Of a DNA stretch of 35,350 nt, positions 15,747 to 24,639 are shown piece by piece (the first letter of the stretch is position 1; every line of letters begins with the position of its first letter). The stretch is from an uncultured Clostridia bacterium (GTDB taxonomy: Bacteria; Bacillota; Clostridia; Oscillospirales; Ruminococcaceae). The position numbers were made by a program, and so were the translations under genes. The stretch spans positions 1-35,350 of the forward strand of contig CANPZC010000021.1 of the NCBI GenBank assembly GCA_947589355.1, read 5' to 3'. The notes beneath the pieces were generated by a model. The model saw only the letters and a program-made list of their open reading frames with translations, did no database searches and was not told the origin of the DNA.

Positions 15747-16577
15747 ATGGCGCTTTCATTGGGACTTGTTTTATCGGGAGGCATAGCCAAAGGAGCATAT
15801 CAGATAGGATTTCTGAAAGCGCTTTCCGAAAACAAGTCCTTTGATGTAACGGCGGTATCGGCGGCTTCCATAGGCACGCTGAACAGTTACGCGTTCTGCA
15901 CGGGGAAACTCGCTCTGGCGGAGGACATATGGAGAAGCGTATCGGGCTGCTCGGTGAGCGAATTATATCTTAAATATCTTAAAGGCAAAGAGATATATTC
16001 TTTGGTTGATATGATACGCGCGGACGATGATGTTATAAGTGCGCCGCTGTACACAGTTTGCTGGATACCGCCGCAGCCGCGGGCGAGATATTATCTGATA
16101 AACGAAAAGCCGATAGGCAATATAAGGGAATATCTGAAAGCGTCGGTGACGGTCGCGCCGATAATGGAGCCGCTGACGATAAACGGAAAATGCCATTTTG
16201 ACGGGGCGATAATCGACAATGTTCCTTTGCTGCCGTTAAAGCATTACAGACCCGATCTGATAATTTCTTTGCAGTTTGACCGCTTTGACTATGCCTACCG
16301 CTCGTTTACGCCGCCCTGCCCTGTGCTGTATGTTGATCTTCAGGACGGACACAGGATTATGGACAGTTTTTCTCTTGGCGGCAATGCGGTGGACAGAATG
16401 ATAAGCTATGGATACGAAGTGGGTGACTACACTTTAACGCTTATTGAAAAGAGAGTGGACGACCGAGAACGGCTTCATCTGTTGATAGATATGATGAACT
16501 GCGGACAAAAAAAGAATCGCCTGAGCGGCGACATGGTAGTGCGCAAAATAAATAGGATATGCCAAAAGCTTAAATAG
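15747..16577 (+). CDS. Patatin-like phospholipase
   Basis: A 276-aa serine acyl hydrolase of the patatin fold. The glycine-rich oxyanion loop LSGGIAKGAYQIGFLKAL is at residues ~9-26, the nucleophile elbow AASIG places Ser41, and the catalytic Asp is Asp152 in HFDGAIIDNVP. The first Gly of the usual GxSxG is replaced by Ala. No signal peptide or membrane helix is seen, so it acts in the cytoplasm or at the inner face of the membrane. Patatin lipases are known effectors in anti-phage systems such as CBASS (CapV). Here the partner is an immunity-like membrane peptide and a XRE regulator, with no nucleotide cyclase. A housekeeping lipid role remains possible. Confidence 0.88.
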   Translation: MALSLGLVLSGGIAKGAYQIGFLKALSENKSFDVTAVSAASIGTLNSYAFCTGKLALAEDIWRSVSGCSVSELYLKYLKGKEIYSLVDMIRADDDVISAPLYTVCWIPPQPRARYYLINEKPIGNIREYLKASVTVAPIMEPLTINGKCHFDGAIIDNVPLLPLKHYRPDLIISLQFDRFDYAYRSFTPPCPVLYVDLQDGHRIMDSFSLGGNAVDRMISYGYEVGDYTLTLIEKRVDDRERLHLLIDMMNCGQKKNRLSGDMVVRKINRICQKLK

Positions 16578-16579
16578 CA

Positions 16580-16620
16580 AAGATCCCTCTCCGCCGACAG
16601 TTTTGGTGGTGAGGGATCTT
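16580..16620. terminator. Hairpin after patatin gene
   Basis: AAGATCCCTC (16580-16589) pairs with GAGGGATCTT (16611-16620), extended by CCGCC/GGTGG pairing further in. There is no clear U-tract on either strand, so termination is weak or factor-aided. It sits between convergent genes. Confidence 0.6.
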
Positions 16621-16636
16621 CGGCAGTTGGGCGCGT

Positions 16637-16665
16637 TTCTTGCTTCTTGCCTCTAGCTTCTAAAA
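16637..16665. repeat. CTTCTTGCCTCTAGC-type low-complexity repeat
   Basis: A short run of CTTCTTGC / CTCTAGC / CTTCTA words. Similar words recur at 35162-35183 and 35227-35250. It overlaps the last codons of the dehydrogenase gene, so it may have altered that protein's end. Confidence 0.5.
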
Positions 16666-17691
16666 GCACCTTTCCGCCCTTTGTTTACGGCAGTTTTCTA
16701 CGCTGCCGCAGCGGTAGCAAAGCTCATTCGGGCAGCTGCCGCTTTCAAAAAACTGCGTGATGTTCTTTACTGTAGTTTCTGCGATATTCGCAAGCGCCTC
16801 CTCGGTGAGAAAAGCTTGGTGCGATGTGACCAGCACGTTGGGCATGGTGATCAGCCTTGCAAGCGTATCGTCGGCAACGATATGCCCCGAATAATCTTCA
16901 AAAAATATATCAGCCTCTTCTTCATAAACATCAAGGCACGCAGCCCCTACCCTGCGCTCTTTTATACCGTCAAGCAGCGCCTCGGCATCTATCAGTGCGC
17001 CGCGTGAGGTATTGACGATAACGACGCCTTTTTTCATCTTCGCTATGCTGTCGGCGTTTATCATATGATAGCTCTCATCGTTGAGCGGACAGTGCAGCGA
17101 AATTATATCGCTTTGCTCAAAAAGCTCGTCTTTTGTAACATATTTTATGCCGCTGCCCTCCGCAGGGAATTTATCATAAGCTATAACGTTCATGCCAAAG
17201 CCGCGGCAGATATCTACAAACACTCTGCCTATGCGCCCCGTGCCCACAACGCCTACCGTTCTGCCGTGCAGCTCAAAGCCGGTGAGACCGTTCAGACTGA
17301 AGTTGAAGTCTTTAGTGCGGTCATATGCTTTGTGAATGCGCCTTATCGAGGTCAGCAGCATTGCCATGGTATGTTCCGCCACCGCATAGGGCGAATAGGC
17401 AGGAACGTGCAGCACGTGGATTTTGCCGAAGCAGTGTTTTACATCAACGTTGTTATAGCCTGCACACCGCAGCGCTATTATTTTTACGCCCATTTCGCAA
17501 AGCCTGTCAATAACGGCGCTGTTCACGCTGTCGTTTACGAACACGCACACGCCCTCGCAGCCGTTTGCAAGCTGTGCGGTATCTTCACTTAGCTTAGTCT
17601 CAAAAAACTTAAAGTCAACGCCGCTTTCTTTGCCGAATTTTTCAAACCACGGCACATCATACTGTTTGGTATCAAAAAACGCTATCTTCAT
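16660..17691 (-). CDS. D-lactate dehydrogenase-type 2-hydroxyacid dehydrogenase
   Basis: 343 aa. An NAD-dependent D-2-hydroxyacid dehydrogenase, closest in pattern to fermentative D-lactate dehydrogenase (LdhA type), reducing pyruvate to D-lactate. The Rossmann motif GVVGTGRIGRVF is at about residues 144-155. The catalytic Arg is in NTSRGALID (~229), Glu in DVYEEEAD (~258) and His in TSHQAFLT (~290). The N-terminal AYSPYAVAEHTM motif is typical of LdhA. The last ~20 residues after PNELCYRC are an unusual cysteine-rich, basic tail (four Cys), probably not part of the family core. The start has GAGAGGGG upstream. It is convergent with the patatin gene. Confidence 0.87.
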   Translation of the reverse strand: MKIAFFDTKQYDVPWFEKFGKESGVDFKFFETKLSEDTAQLANGCEGVCVFVNDSVNSAVIDRLCEMGVKIIALRCAGYNNVDVKHCFGKIHVLHVPAYSPYAVAEHTMAMLLTSIRRIHKAYDRTKDFNFSLNGLTGFELHGRTVGVVGTGRIGRVFVDICRGFGMNVIAYDKFPAEGSGIKYVTKDELFEQSDIISLHCPLNDESYHMINADSIAKMKKGVVIVNTSRGALIDAEALLDGIKERRVGAACLDVYEEEADIFFEDYSGHIVADDTLARLITMPNVLVTSHQAFLTEEALANIAETTVKNITQFFESGSCPNELCYRCGSVENCRKQRAERCF

Positions 17692-17743
17692 AAAATGCCC
17701 CTCTCTTAGTTTCCTACAAATATTTTAGGCAGCGTGAGCCGCT

Positions 17744-19189
17744 CTATACATATGAAAGCTCTTTCTCGCGCACTTGTTTCTTTTTACGAACTTTTCTGCC
17801 GCACACGCGCATTCTTTTGTACACAACGCTGCTGCTCAGCACCCTGAGCACGGCTGCCAGAGCGATCATCACAAGTATGACTATCACATAGTATCTGTTT
17901 GGTATATTCTTTTCAAAGATAAATTCTAAAATGCCATCAACCCCCACAAACGCACCTGCCGAAAAACATATTAAGACAGAGCCTTTGTAGGAGTTTGGCA
18001 TGGCGTTTCCCGAAATGCTCATATCTCCCGTGGCGATCATATGGAATATCTGCATAAATATATACGCGGCAAGCAGCGAAAGGCTTCTTATAAACAGATG
18101 CTGTTTTGTGCAGAACACCAAAGTCGTCGGCAGGGCGACTATTGCATACTCGGCAAACAAAATATCGCATATCAGCAGTATGGCAGGCGGCAGAAATTTT
18201 GCCTTGAACGGCCCACTGATGAGCACCTTGTACTTACGGCTGACATATGTTATCGCCGTGCTGCACAATATCCACATAATGAACAGGTCAGTCATTGAGC
18301 GTATCATAATATCTCTTGCCAGAAGCGATACGGCTGCCCCCAGCAGAGGCGCGGCTATCATTATCTTCCATTCACCGCAAAAGCGAACCAGCTTTAATAC
18401 TTCGCCAAAGAAGCCGCTCTGCTTTTTTATATCGAAGTCCCACGGCTTGCCCTCAAGCATTTTAAGATCATGCCGCTGTTTTGCAAGAATTATCACTACT
18501 GTTACGGCATACGCGGCATACACAAAAATATCAATGGGGAACGCTGCATCTTTCTTTACGATATCGCCTATAGCGCCTGCAAAGACACACAGTATATACA
18601 TAATGCAGAGGCTTACAGTTGCAATAACGCCTTTTGCCATTGTTCTTTTAGATACCGATGCGCATGCATATGAGATAATTACCACTTCCATTAACATTAT
18701 GGCTATCATCAAAGCGGCAGGCGAGTTATGCACATTATCAAACACAAGCGAATACACCAGCGCAAAGGTGCTCATGACCGCGGTGGACAGCACAGTAAAA
18801 ATATTATACTGCCGCACGTTATATGCATACACCTGTTTTACCGTAACGGGCATGGCTATCAGCGGAATTGAGGTGACATAGCAGCCTTTCGGGGCATCAG
18901 ATGTTGACATCAGCGATGCAACATTCTGGGGGTCAAGATTGAACGTTCTGAACATTGACATAAAGCTGGCGCACATCACCACGAACACACCTGCGCCGTA
19001 AAGCAACCCCGGCTGTCTTATATATGCTACTGCCGCGCACAATACTAAACAGCCGAGCAAAATGATAATATATGCCGCCTCAGCCCCTATCTGAACTTTG
19101 CTTAGCATGGTGCGGCGCAGTTTTGCAAACCTGCGGTTCACGCTCATCTTAGGGTCGTATTTTATCTGTTCTTTTGGCTTTTTAGACAT
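17744..19189 (-). CDS. ABC-transporter membrane (permease) protein
   Basis: 481 aa, strongly hydrophobic, with roughly a dozen membrane helices after a basic cytoplasmic start (KKPKEQIKYDPKMSVNRRFAKLRR) and a basic end. I do not recognise a specific family. Its overlap with the ABC ATPase gene and the GntR gene makes it the membrane half of a YtrA/YtrB-like exporter, often involved in resistance to cell-wall antibiotics or export of peptides. The ATG at 19189 is chosen because GAGGG lies 8 bases upstream; a GTG at 19198 is the alternative. It overlaps the ATPase stop by eight bases. Confidence 0.75.
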   Translation of the reverse strand: MSKKPKEQIKYDPKMSVNRRFAKLRRTMLSKVQIGAEAAYIIILLGCLVLCAAVAYIRQPGLLYGAGVFVVMCASFMSMFRTFNLDPQNVASLMSTSDAPKGCYVTSIPLIAMPVTVKQVYAYNVRQYNIFTVLSTAVMSTFALVYSLVFDNVHNSPAALMIAIMLMEVVIISYACASVSKRTMAKGVIATVSLCIMYILCVFAGAIGDIVKKDAAFPIDIFVYAAYAVTVVIILAKQRHDLKMLEGKPWDFDIKKQSGFFGEVLKLVRFCGEWKIMIAAPLLGAAVSLLARDIMIRSMTDLFIMWILCSTAITYVSRKYKVLISGPFKAKFLPPAILLICDILFAEYAIVALPTTLVFCTKQHLFIRSLSLLAAYIFMQIFHMIATGDMSISGNAMPNSYKGSVLICFSAGAFVGVDGILEFIFEKNIPNRYYVIVILVMIALAAVLRVLSSSVVYKRMRVCGRKVRKKKQVREKELSYV

Positions 19190-20084
19190 CTTTCTCACCC
19201 TCTGTTTTGTCCTCTATCTCAACTATATCCGCTCTGTTGCCCCATATGCTGAATGTGAGCAGGTTCTCAACGTTGGGGGTATGCACCGAAACATCGCCAA
19301 AAGACGGAACATAGCGCCTCTCAACGAGCGCTTCAAAGCTTGAATGACCCCTGCGTATGCCGACGGCAAGTTTTTCGTTCTCTTCATTCAGCGCTGTGAT
19401 ACTTCCCTGCACCACCGCATACTTGTCTTCAACGGCATCAACCGAAAGGCTCTCGGTCACTTTGCCGTCTATAACAACGGTTATGTAGTCTGCTATCTTG
19501 TCAAGGTCGCCCGTTATGTGCGTTGAAAATAGCACCGAAGTTTCGCCGTCGGATACTATCTCTCGCAGAAAGTCAAGCACTTCTATTCTTGCAACGGGGT
19601 CAAGTCCGCTGGTGGGTTCATCTAGCAGCAAAAGCTTCGGGTGGTGCGCCAAAGTTAAAGCGAACATGGCTTTCATCTTCATGCCCTTTGAAAACTCGCC
19701 GAACTTCTTTGTCGGCGGCAATTCCCACCGCGTGGCATACTGCTCAAAAAGCTTCTGATCCCAAGTGGGGTACATAAGCGCGAACATTTTTGCATACTTT
19801 TTAAGGTTTGACGTCACCAACAGGTAGTCGTCATCCGAGATGTAGCCTAGCTGCGTTTTTATTTCTATCTCATCTGTTATATTGTCAAGACCCATGAGCT
19901 TTATGCTGCCGCTGTCGCGATCCAAAGCGTTGAGCATAAGTTTTATAATAGTAGTTTTGCCTGCGCCGTTCTGACCTACCAGCCCCATTACCGCTCCCTT
20001 TTCAAGAGAGAACGAAACGTCGCTCAGCTTAAAATCACCAAAACTCTTGCACAGATCTCTAACTTCTATAGCCATATCATTCAT
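19182..20084 (-). CDS. ABC transporter ATP-binding protein (YtrB-like)
   Basis: 300 aa. It is the ATPase subunit that powers the adjacent permease. Walker A GQNGAGKTTI is at residues ~35-44, the signature FSKGMKMKAMFAL is a variant of LSGGM (LSGG is degenerate), and Walker B LLLLDEPTSGLDP is followed by the H-loop FSTHI. The C-terminal ~75 residues are an extra domain common in ABC-2 exporters. The start at 20084 is chosen since GGAGG lies 8 bases before it and the ATG overlaps the end of the GntR gene; an in-frame ATG at 20108 has no site. Confidence 0.92.
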   Translation of the reverse strand: MNDMAIEVRDLCKSFGDFKLSDVSFSLEKGAVMGLVGQNGAGKTTIIKLMLNALDRDSGSIKLMGLDNITDEIEIKTQLGYISDDDYLLVTSNLKKYAKMFALMYPTWDQKLFEQYATRWELPPTKKFGEFSKGMKMKAMFALTLAHHPKLLLLDEPTSGLDPVARIEVLDFLREIVSDGETSVLFSTHITGDLDKIADYITVVIDGKVTESLSVDAVEDKYAVVQGSITALNEENEKLAVGIRRGHSSFEALVERRYVPSFGDVSVHTPNVENLLTFSIWGNRADIVEIEDKTEGEKDV

Positions 20085-20460
20085 TTTCTGATCCTCCGTA
20101 TATTTCATCTAAAACGCCTTTAAGCGCCTTTTTTTCAATGCCGTATTCTTTTGCCTGCCTTGCCGCTTTGTCAAACTCATCTAGCGCCTTTTGGTGCGCC
20201 GCAGACTGAATATTGCCTATATCGTCCGCTTTTACAAACGTTCCCTTGCCTGCTATCGTATATATCAGACCGTCGCGCTCTAAGTCCATATACGCGCGCT
20301 TGGTGGTTATCGCGCTGACGTTTAAGTCCTTGGCAAGCTGCCTCACCGACGGGAGCATTTCGTTGTTTTTCAGCCGCCCCTCAAAGATGTCTTTCTTTAT
20401 GCTGTCTTCTATCTGCTCATACATAGGCTTTTCGCTGGTATAGCTTATATTCACGTTCAT
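20077..20460 (-). CDS. GntR-family regulator, YtrA subfamily
   Basis: 127 aa. The winged helix-turn-helix (residues ~10-75) shows the GntR signature: PMYEQIEDSIKKDIFEGRL, LPSVRQLAKDLNVSAITTKRAY, LERDGLIYTIAGKGTFV. The short C-terminal part (~50 residues, helical) without an effector domain is characteristic of the YtrA subfamily, which represses its own ABC transporter operon. AAAGGAG precedes the ATG. It is the first gene of the operon with the ATPase and permease, with a palindromic operator over the transcription start. Confidence 0.92.
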   Translation of the reverse strand: MNVNISYTSEKPMYEQIEDSIKKDIFEGRLKNNEMLPSVRQLAKDLNVSAITTKRAYMDLERDGLIYTIAGKGTFVKADDIGNIQSAAHQKALDEFDKAARQAKEYGIEKKALKGVLDEIYGGSENE

Positions 20461-20487
20461 GACACCGCTCCTTTCTTTTCAAGGTGT

Positions 20488-20533
20488 GTATATCTGATAT
20501 ATACAGTATATCATAATAAGCCGCGCCCGTCAA
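20488..20533 (-). promoter_or_regulatory. Promoter and YtrA-type operator of the GntR-ABC operon
   Basis: On the minus strand, TTGACG (20533-20528), a 17-bp spacer and TATACT (20510-20505). Immediately downstream, 20488-20504 is a palindrome with 6-bp arms (GTATAT/ATATAC) and a 5-bp centre, covering the transcription start. This suits autorepression by the GntR protein. Confidence 0.8.
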
Positions 20534-20591
20534 TAGGCAACTATCAACAAATCGTGCGTAAAATGCGACGCTTTCTCTTTGCAATATACAC

Positions 20592-20623
20592 AAAAAACCG
20601 TGCCGACTTAACATCAGCACGGG
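20592..20623 (-). terminator. Intrinsic terminator after GH5 gene
   Basis: On the minus strand, CCGTGC (20622-20617) and GCACGG (20603-20598) form a stem, followed by six T. It ends the leftward cellulase transcript before the GntR promoter. Confidence 0.88.
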
Positions 20624-20655
20624 TATTAATATATATAGTATATACACAGTTCAGC

Positions 20656-22503
20656 TTACGGCATAGTTACGGTAAACTTTATCTCCAGCTTGCTCATAAC
20701 AGTGCTGCCAAGATCCATGGCTGTAGGTGTAGCATCGGTAAGATCGCCGTCTGCCGTTCTGGCATCATCGGGAATACTGTTTATCCACGCGTTGTAAAGA
20801 TTTACTCTTGTGCATTTGCCGTCGTCTGTTGACGTATACGGAGTGCCAGAAAGCTCAAACTTTTCGCCGTCAATAAGCACCTCGTCAATGGTGATTATCA
20901 TACCGGGCAGCAGTTTTTCGCCGTTTGAAACGCCCAGAGCCGAGAACGCAACACCCTTGGCAATGCCGCAGTCGCTGAAATCAAGGCTTACCGAATACTG
21001 ACCTGCGCCGTCTATGATAACGTTGTTGGCAATAAGTCCGTCGGTCTTTGCGGTGGGGTCGTAGGTGTCGCCCACGCTGTAAGAAATGTTGTAGTCGGAG
21101 CTCTGATACATTATCCACGCAATAGCCTTGTCGTCAGCCGCAGGAATAGAAATTTCCTCGTTCGCTCTTTCCTGAGCTTGAGCATACTCCTTATCCATTT
21201 CAGCCTGAGCGTTTTCCTTTATCTTGTCTTCGCCTAAGTCTTTCTGCGCCGCATAGCTTCTGTCAAGATACAGCTTAGCGAGAGACTCATCTTTCATTTT
21301 AAGCTCGCGCCTTACAAAGAAGTCGCTGCAATCCCACAGCATGGGGCAGTAACCGTAAAGGTCGCAGTTATCAAGGAAGTTATTTGTCCACCTTTCAATA
21401 TCGTCTTTGTAAACGCCGCCGCTGAGCGGAAGAACGCCATACTCGCCTATAACAACGCCGTAGCCCTCATCGGTGAATTTCTTCATAGATGCAAGCAAAC
21501 TGTTCTGCTCGTCAAAATCCTGAACAGAGCCCCAGTGCGTTACGCTGTCAGTGCCGCAGTAATCCCACGGTGTATAATAGTGTACCGAAATAAGCAGCTT
21601 ATCTTTCGCGGTGTCGGTAGGCATAACGTATTTGCTGTCGCAGGTCAGCGTTATGTCTGTATTGTAGCCTGCTATCAGCAGAAAACGCTGTGCATTGTTG
21701 CCGCCGCTGGCTCTTATGGTGTCAACGAACTTCTGATTTATCTCGGTGGTCTTTTCGTAGCACTCTTTTTTGTTCAGCGCGCCCGAATCTTTGCAGATGT
21801 CGGTATCGTTGAGCCTGTCGCCAAGCTCCTCGTTCGCAGATTCAAATATCAGCTTATCCGAATAATCTTTGAACCTTTCGGCTATCTGCTCCCACATGGA
21901 AGTATACATTTCCATAGCTTTTTCGGCAGTTTCGGGCGTTTTAGAACCGAACATGCCCCACCAGCCGCCGTCCCAGTGGTCGTTTATGATAACATACATA
22001 TCGGCGTTGAGCGCATAGTTTACTATCTCCTCCACCCTGTCAAGATATGCAGGCGCAATGGTGTAGTCGCCGTCCTCATAATAGCTCATGGCGTTAGTCC
22101 ACGCAACGGGTATGCGGATAGAATCAAACCCCGCAGCTTTCATGCCGTCAAGCATCTGCTGCGTTGTCAACGGCTGACCCCACGCATTCTCGCTTACATC
22201 GGGGAATACGTCGTCGTTGCCGTGGCTGTGTGTGTAAGCTTCCATGGTGTTGCCAAGGTTTATGCCGTTGCCCATAAGGTCGGCAAGCTCTAAAGAGGTG
22301 AGCTCCGCATTTACGCTGCCGTCGTCGTTAGATGGAATATCTGCGACGCTCGAAGTGTCGCCCTTGCTGTCAGTCGCGCTTTCAGCCGAAGTGTTTGAAC
22401 CGTCGGCTTTTGAAGAAGAACTGCCCGAGCCGCACGAAGTGAGCATCACGCTGCCTGCCATTACAGCTGCCAGCACAGCAGCCGCCAACTTTCTCAGTTT
22501 CAT
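20656..22503 (-). CDS. GH5 endoglucanase lipoprotein
   Basis: A 615-aa secreted beta-1,4-glucanase (cellulase) of glycoside hydrolase family 5. A type II signal peptide ends in LTSC (Cys24), so it is lipid-anchored outside the membrane, followed by a ~40-residue Ser/Asp-rich linker. The GH5 barrel spans ~68-425: FDSIRIPVAW, INDHWDGGWW, acid/base Glu225 in ESANEELG, VHYYTPWDYCG (His309, Tyr310) and nucleophile Glu354 in VIGEYGV. After a charged helical linker, residues ~460-615 form a probable beta-sandwich (AIAWIMYQSS...), likely carbohydrate-binding. The start at 22503 has AAGGAG 10 bases upstream; an in-frame reading back to 22569 lacks one. It acts in cellulose or xyloglucan breakdown. Confidence 0.93.
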   Translation of the reverse strand: MKLRKLAAAVLAAVMAGSVMLTSCGSGSSSSKADGSNTSAESATDSKGDTSSVADIPSNDDGSVNAELTSLELADLMGNGINLGNTMEAYTHSHGNDDVFPDVSENAWGQPLTTQQMLDGMKAAGFDSIRIPVAWTNAMSYYEDGDYTIAPAYLDRVEEIVNYALNADMYVIINDHWDGGWWGMFGSKTPETAEKAMEMYTSMWEQIAERFKDYSDKLIFESANEELGDRLNDTDICKDSGALNKKECYEKTTEINQKFVDTIRASGGNNAQRFLLIAGYNTDITLTCDSKYVMPTDTAKDKLLISVHYYTPWDYCGTDSVTHWGSVQDFDEQNSLLASMKKFTDEGYGVVIGEYGVLPLSGGVYKDDIERWTNNFLDNCDLYGYCPMLWDCSDFFVRRELKMKDESLAKLYLDRSYAAQKDLGEDKIKENAQAEMDKEYAQAQERANEEISIPAADDKAIAWIMYQSSDYNISYSVGDTYDPTAKTDGLIANNVIIDGAGQYSVSLDFSDCGIAKGVAFSALGVSNGEKLLPGMIITIDEVLIDGEKFELSGTPYTSTDDGKCTRVNLYNAWINSIPDDARTADGDLTDATPTAMDLGSTVMSKLEIKFTVTMP

Positions 22504-22536
22504 ACCAAACGATCTCCTTTTCATAAAAATATTATC

Positions 22537-22604
22537 GCAGAAAAATTTCTGCATCTGAAAATGTTTCAAAGAAAAAATGCAAATATCTTTATGATTTTAT
22601 TATA
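22537..22604 (-). promoter_or_regulatory. -10 element and 5' leader hairpin of GH5 gene
   Basis: On the minus strand, TATAAT (22604-22599) precedes a ~90-nt leader that contains a perfect 7-bp hairpin (22552-22537, GCAGAAA/TTTCTGC). No good -35 is seen 17 bp upstream, which suggests an activator or an atypical promoter. Confidence 0.5.
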
Positions 22605-22662
22605 ACATATAAATAAAGCGTTTGGTATTTATATTTACACTATTTTTATGAATATTTGAAAC

Positions 22663-23589
22663 TCAGCGCAGAAGCTCATCAACACGCGCCTGCACTTTGC
22701 TATAATCATACCCCGCCTTTGTGAGCCTCAGCTTGCGTTCATCGCCGTTGCCCCATTCGCCGCGAATGACTTCGCGTGCTATCTCGTCTATCGGCTTCAG
22801 CGCGCTATTGCTGCCCGGTATGCGTATCTTCTGCCCTGCGTATATCAGGTTCGGGTTTTTAATGCCATTGTACTCTGCAAGCTTTTGGTAGGTAGTGCCG
22901 TACTTGCTTGCTATGATAGAAAGCGTGTCTCCTGCCTTGACTGTGTACACCGTTTCAGAGGGCTGCGGCTTGCTTGGCTGCTCTTTGTCTGCCATGCCTG
23001 CAATGCGCTCGGGGTAATCTACATAACAATAGTCCATGTCCACCCTGCCGCTGATGCCGTCCACCTCGCCGCCGCTGGTGTACTGCCACATTCCATACTG
23101 ACCGTTGTAATTCAGTTTATCGCCGTACTCTGCAACCCACAGCGCATATCTTTTCGCGACCTCGGGCGTGATAAAACTCTGCAAAGGCGAGCGCGATATA
23201 TAAAAGCCTGTAAAATACCCTGCCTTTTCAAGCTCGGTGCAAAAAGCTGTCACAAGGTCTGAGCAAAACTGCCTGCCCTTGTCAAACTGCTCTTTGCGCT
23301 CGATGTCAAAATAAACAGGGTATTCAAACTTCTTGCCCTTTATGACTTCCATGCAGGCTTTTGCCTCACGTCTGGCATCTTCGGGTGAGTCGGCGTATGA
23401 AAACCAGTAAGCGCCGACTTTCAGCCCTGCCGCTTTTGCGTTTTTGTAGTTTTCCTCGAAAAATTTATCTTTCTGCGATGCAAGTCTGCCATAGCCTGCG
23501 CGCACTATAACGAAGTCTATCTGCTTTTTGGCTTTTTCAAAGTCTATACTGCCTTGAAATTCGGAAACGTCTATGCCTTTTACAGTCAT
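22663..23589 (-). CDS. Phage-type endolysin: GH25 muramidase, LysM, Cpl-7 domain
   Basis: 308 aa. It cleaves the MurNAc-GlcNAc bond of peptidoglycan. The GH25 domain spans residues 1-193 and starts GIDVSEFQG, with the catalytic DxE as Asp95-Glu97 (YFDIER). A LysM wall-binding repeat spans ~214-258 ([17 protein letters not shown]). A Cpl-7/CW_7 repeat spans ~267-307 ([27 protein letters not shown]). There is no signal peptide, so it needs the adjacent holin to reach the wall. It is the last gene of a four-gene leftward operon, one base after the holin stop. The domain set is typical of Firmicutes prophages. Confidence 0.95.
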   Translation of the reverse strand: MTVKGIDVSEFQGSIDFEKAKKQIDFVIVRAGYGRLASQKDKFFEENYKNAKAAGLKVGAYWFSYADSPEDARREAKACMEVIKGKKFEYPVYFDIERKEQFDKGRQFCSDLVTAFCTELEKAGYFTGFYISRSPLQSFITPEVAKRYALWVAEYGDKLNYNGQYGMWQYTSGGEVDGISGRVDMDYCYVDYPERIAGMADKEQPSKPQPSETVYTVKAGDTLSIIASKYGTTYQKLAEYNGIKNPNLIYAGQKIRIPGSNSALKPIDEIAREVIRGEWGNGDERKLRLTKAGYDYSKVQARVDELLR

Positions 23590-23590
23590 G

Positions 23591-23968
23591 TTATTCCTCC
23601 TTGTCGTTGTCGTTTTTCAGCCGTTTAAGAAACTTTGCTATCCACTTCGCCTGAGGGTTTATCTCCGCGAAGTTTTCAAGAATGGATATTATCTCCATTA
23701 TTACAATATATCCAAAAACGGCTGATGATGTCACAAGCCCTGTTACGCCTGCAAGCTGCTGACCGCCTGCATATCTGCCCAGCTGCCCTATGCCTATGTC
23801 CAGTCCGCAGACCGTTGCCATGACTATCACTTCGCCTATCTTGTTAAGACCGCCTTTGCGCATTTTTGCCGACTTTACGTTCCCTTGGCAGTAAGCCTTT
23901 ATAAAGCCTGTAAGAAAGTCTGCAAGGGCAAGCCCCACAACTATAAGCAGCATTATTATGTACTGCAC
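23591..23968 (-). CDS. Phage holin family protein (phage_holin_4 type)
   Basis: 125 aa, starting at GTG 23968 behind AAGAGGTG; a longer frame reaching 24091 has no ribosome site and would overlap the upstream gene. Membrane segments: [23 protein letters not shown] (residues ~3-25), a basic [33 protein letters not shown] stretch, and [29 protein letters not shown] (~73-100), then a lysine-rich tail ([14 protein letters not shown]). This is the layout of the phage holin / toxin-secretion family (PF05105). It would form membrane holes that let the downstream endolysin act. Confidence 0.9.
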   Translation of the reverse strand: MQYIIMLLIVVGLALADFLTGFIKAYCQGNVKSAKMRKGGLNKIGEVIVMATVCGLDIGIGQLGRYAGGQQLAGVTGLVTSSAVFGYIVIMEIISILENFAEINPQAKWIAKFLKRLKNDNDKEE

Positions 23969-23982
23969 CGCGTTCACCTCTT

Positions 23983-24636
23983 TTACAGCTTCATCAGTAG
24001 ATTTATGTTCTGTGTTGTGCCGCGGTTGCCAACAGCGTATCGTTCGCCGTTGAGCTGTATTACAGACCACGAATCTGCATACCCGTAGCAATTGAAATAC
24101 AGGTTGTTAAACAGTATGTCGTCATAACGTATGGCATTTCTCATTACCAAATATCTTTTTTGCGCAGGCGTATTGCCGTTTGAAATATTGTGGATGGTCG
24201 CCGGTTCATCAACTCCCAACATATCTATGTAGTCATAGTAGCTGCTGCTTGAGTATGCATATGTAATTGCTATACCCCACTTGCCGTCAGCGCAAGGGCC
24301 TATGCCCAGTTGTACACACGATGTGCTCGTGCCTACAGACGACAAAAGAAGTTCGCCGTTTTCTTTTGCATAATACCTTAAAGCCTTAAAGCCCGAGGCG
24401 TTGTTCGGCCCCAGTCTGCCCTCGCTGCCGGCGCGGCATATCTGTGAAGATGTTTCATAGGAAAGTTTGACATAATTGTTTTCGTCAAAGCCTATTCTTA
24501 TATGAGGATACCTATCGCTCATCAGTTCATACTGAACATACTTCGCCTTGCCGTGGCTGAGCACTTCTGAAAGCTCCTGCGCCAGCTGCTCGTAATCTTT
24601 TCTGTCTGCCGTCCACCTGTTGTATTCTACCGCCAT
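23983..24636 (-). CDS. Phage structural-like protein, unknown function
   Basis: 217 aa, not recognised. It is rich in Tyr, Ser, Asn and Gly with short alternating strands (ICRAGSEGRLGPNNASGFKALRYYAKENGELLLSS...), as in tail fibre or baseplate accessory proteins. No signal peptide or membrane helix is seen. It lies three bases after the preceding tail-like gene and 14 bases before the holin gene, inside one operon. Its position right before holin-endolysin fits distal tail or host-range proteins of siphophages, but that is inference. Confidence 0.6.
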   Translation of the reverse strand: MAVEYNRWTADRKDYEQLAQELSEVLSHGKAKYVQYELMSDRYPHIRIGFDENNYVKLSYETSSQICRAGSEGRLGPNNASGFKALRYYAKENGELLLSSVGTSTSCVQLGIGPCADGKWGIAITYAYSSSSYYDYIDMLGVDEPATIHNISNGNTPAQKRYLVMRNAIRYDDILFNNLYFNCYGYADSWSVIQLNGERYAVGNRGTTQNINLLMKL

Positions 24637-24639
24637 TGT

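Noticed and set aside
18000-18881. 293-aa open frame antisense to the ABC permease
   Set aside because: It is a shadow of the membrane-protein codons; its apparent hydrophobicity is a reflection of the other strand.
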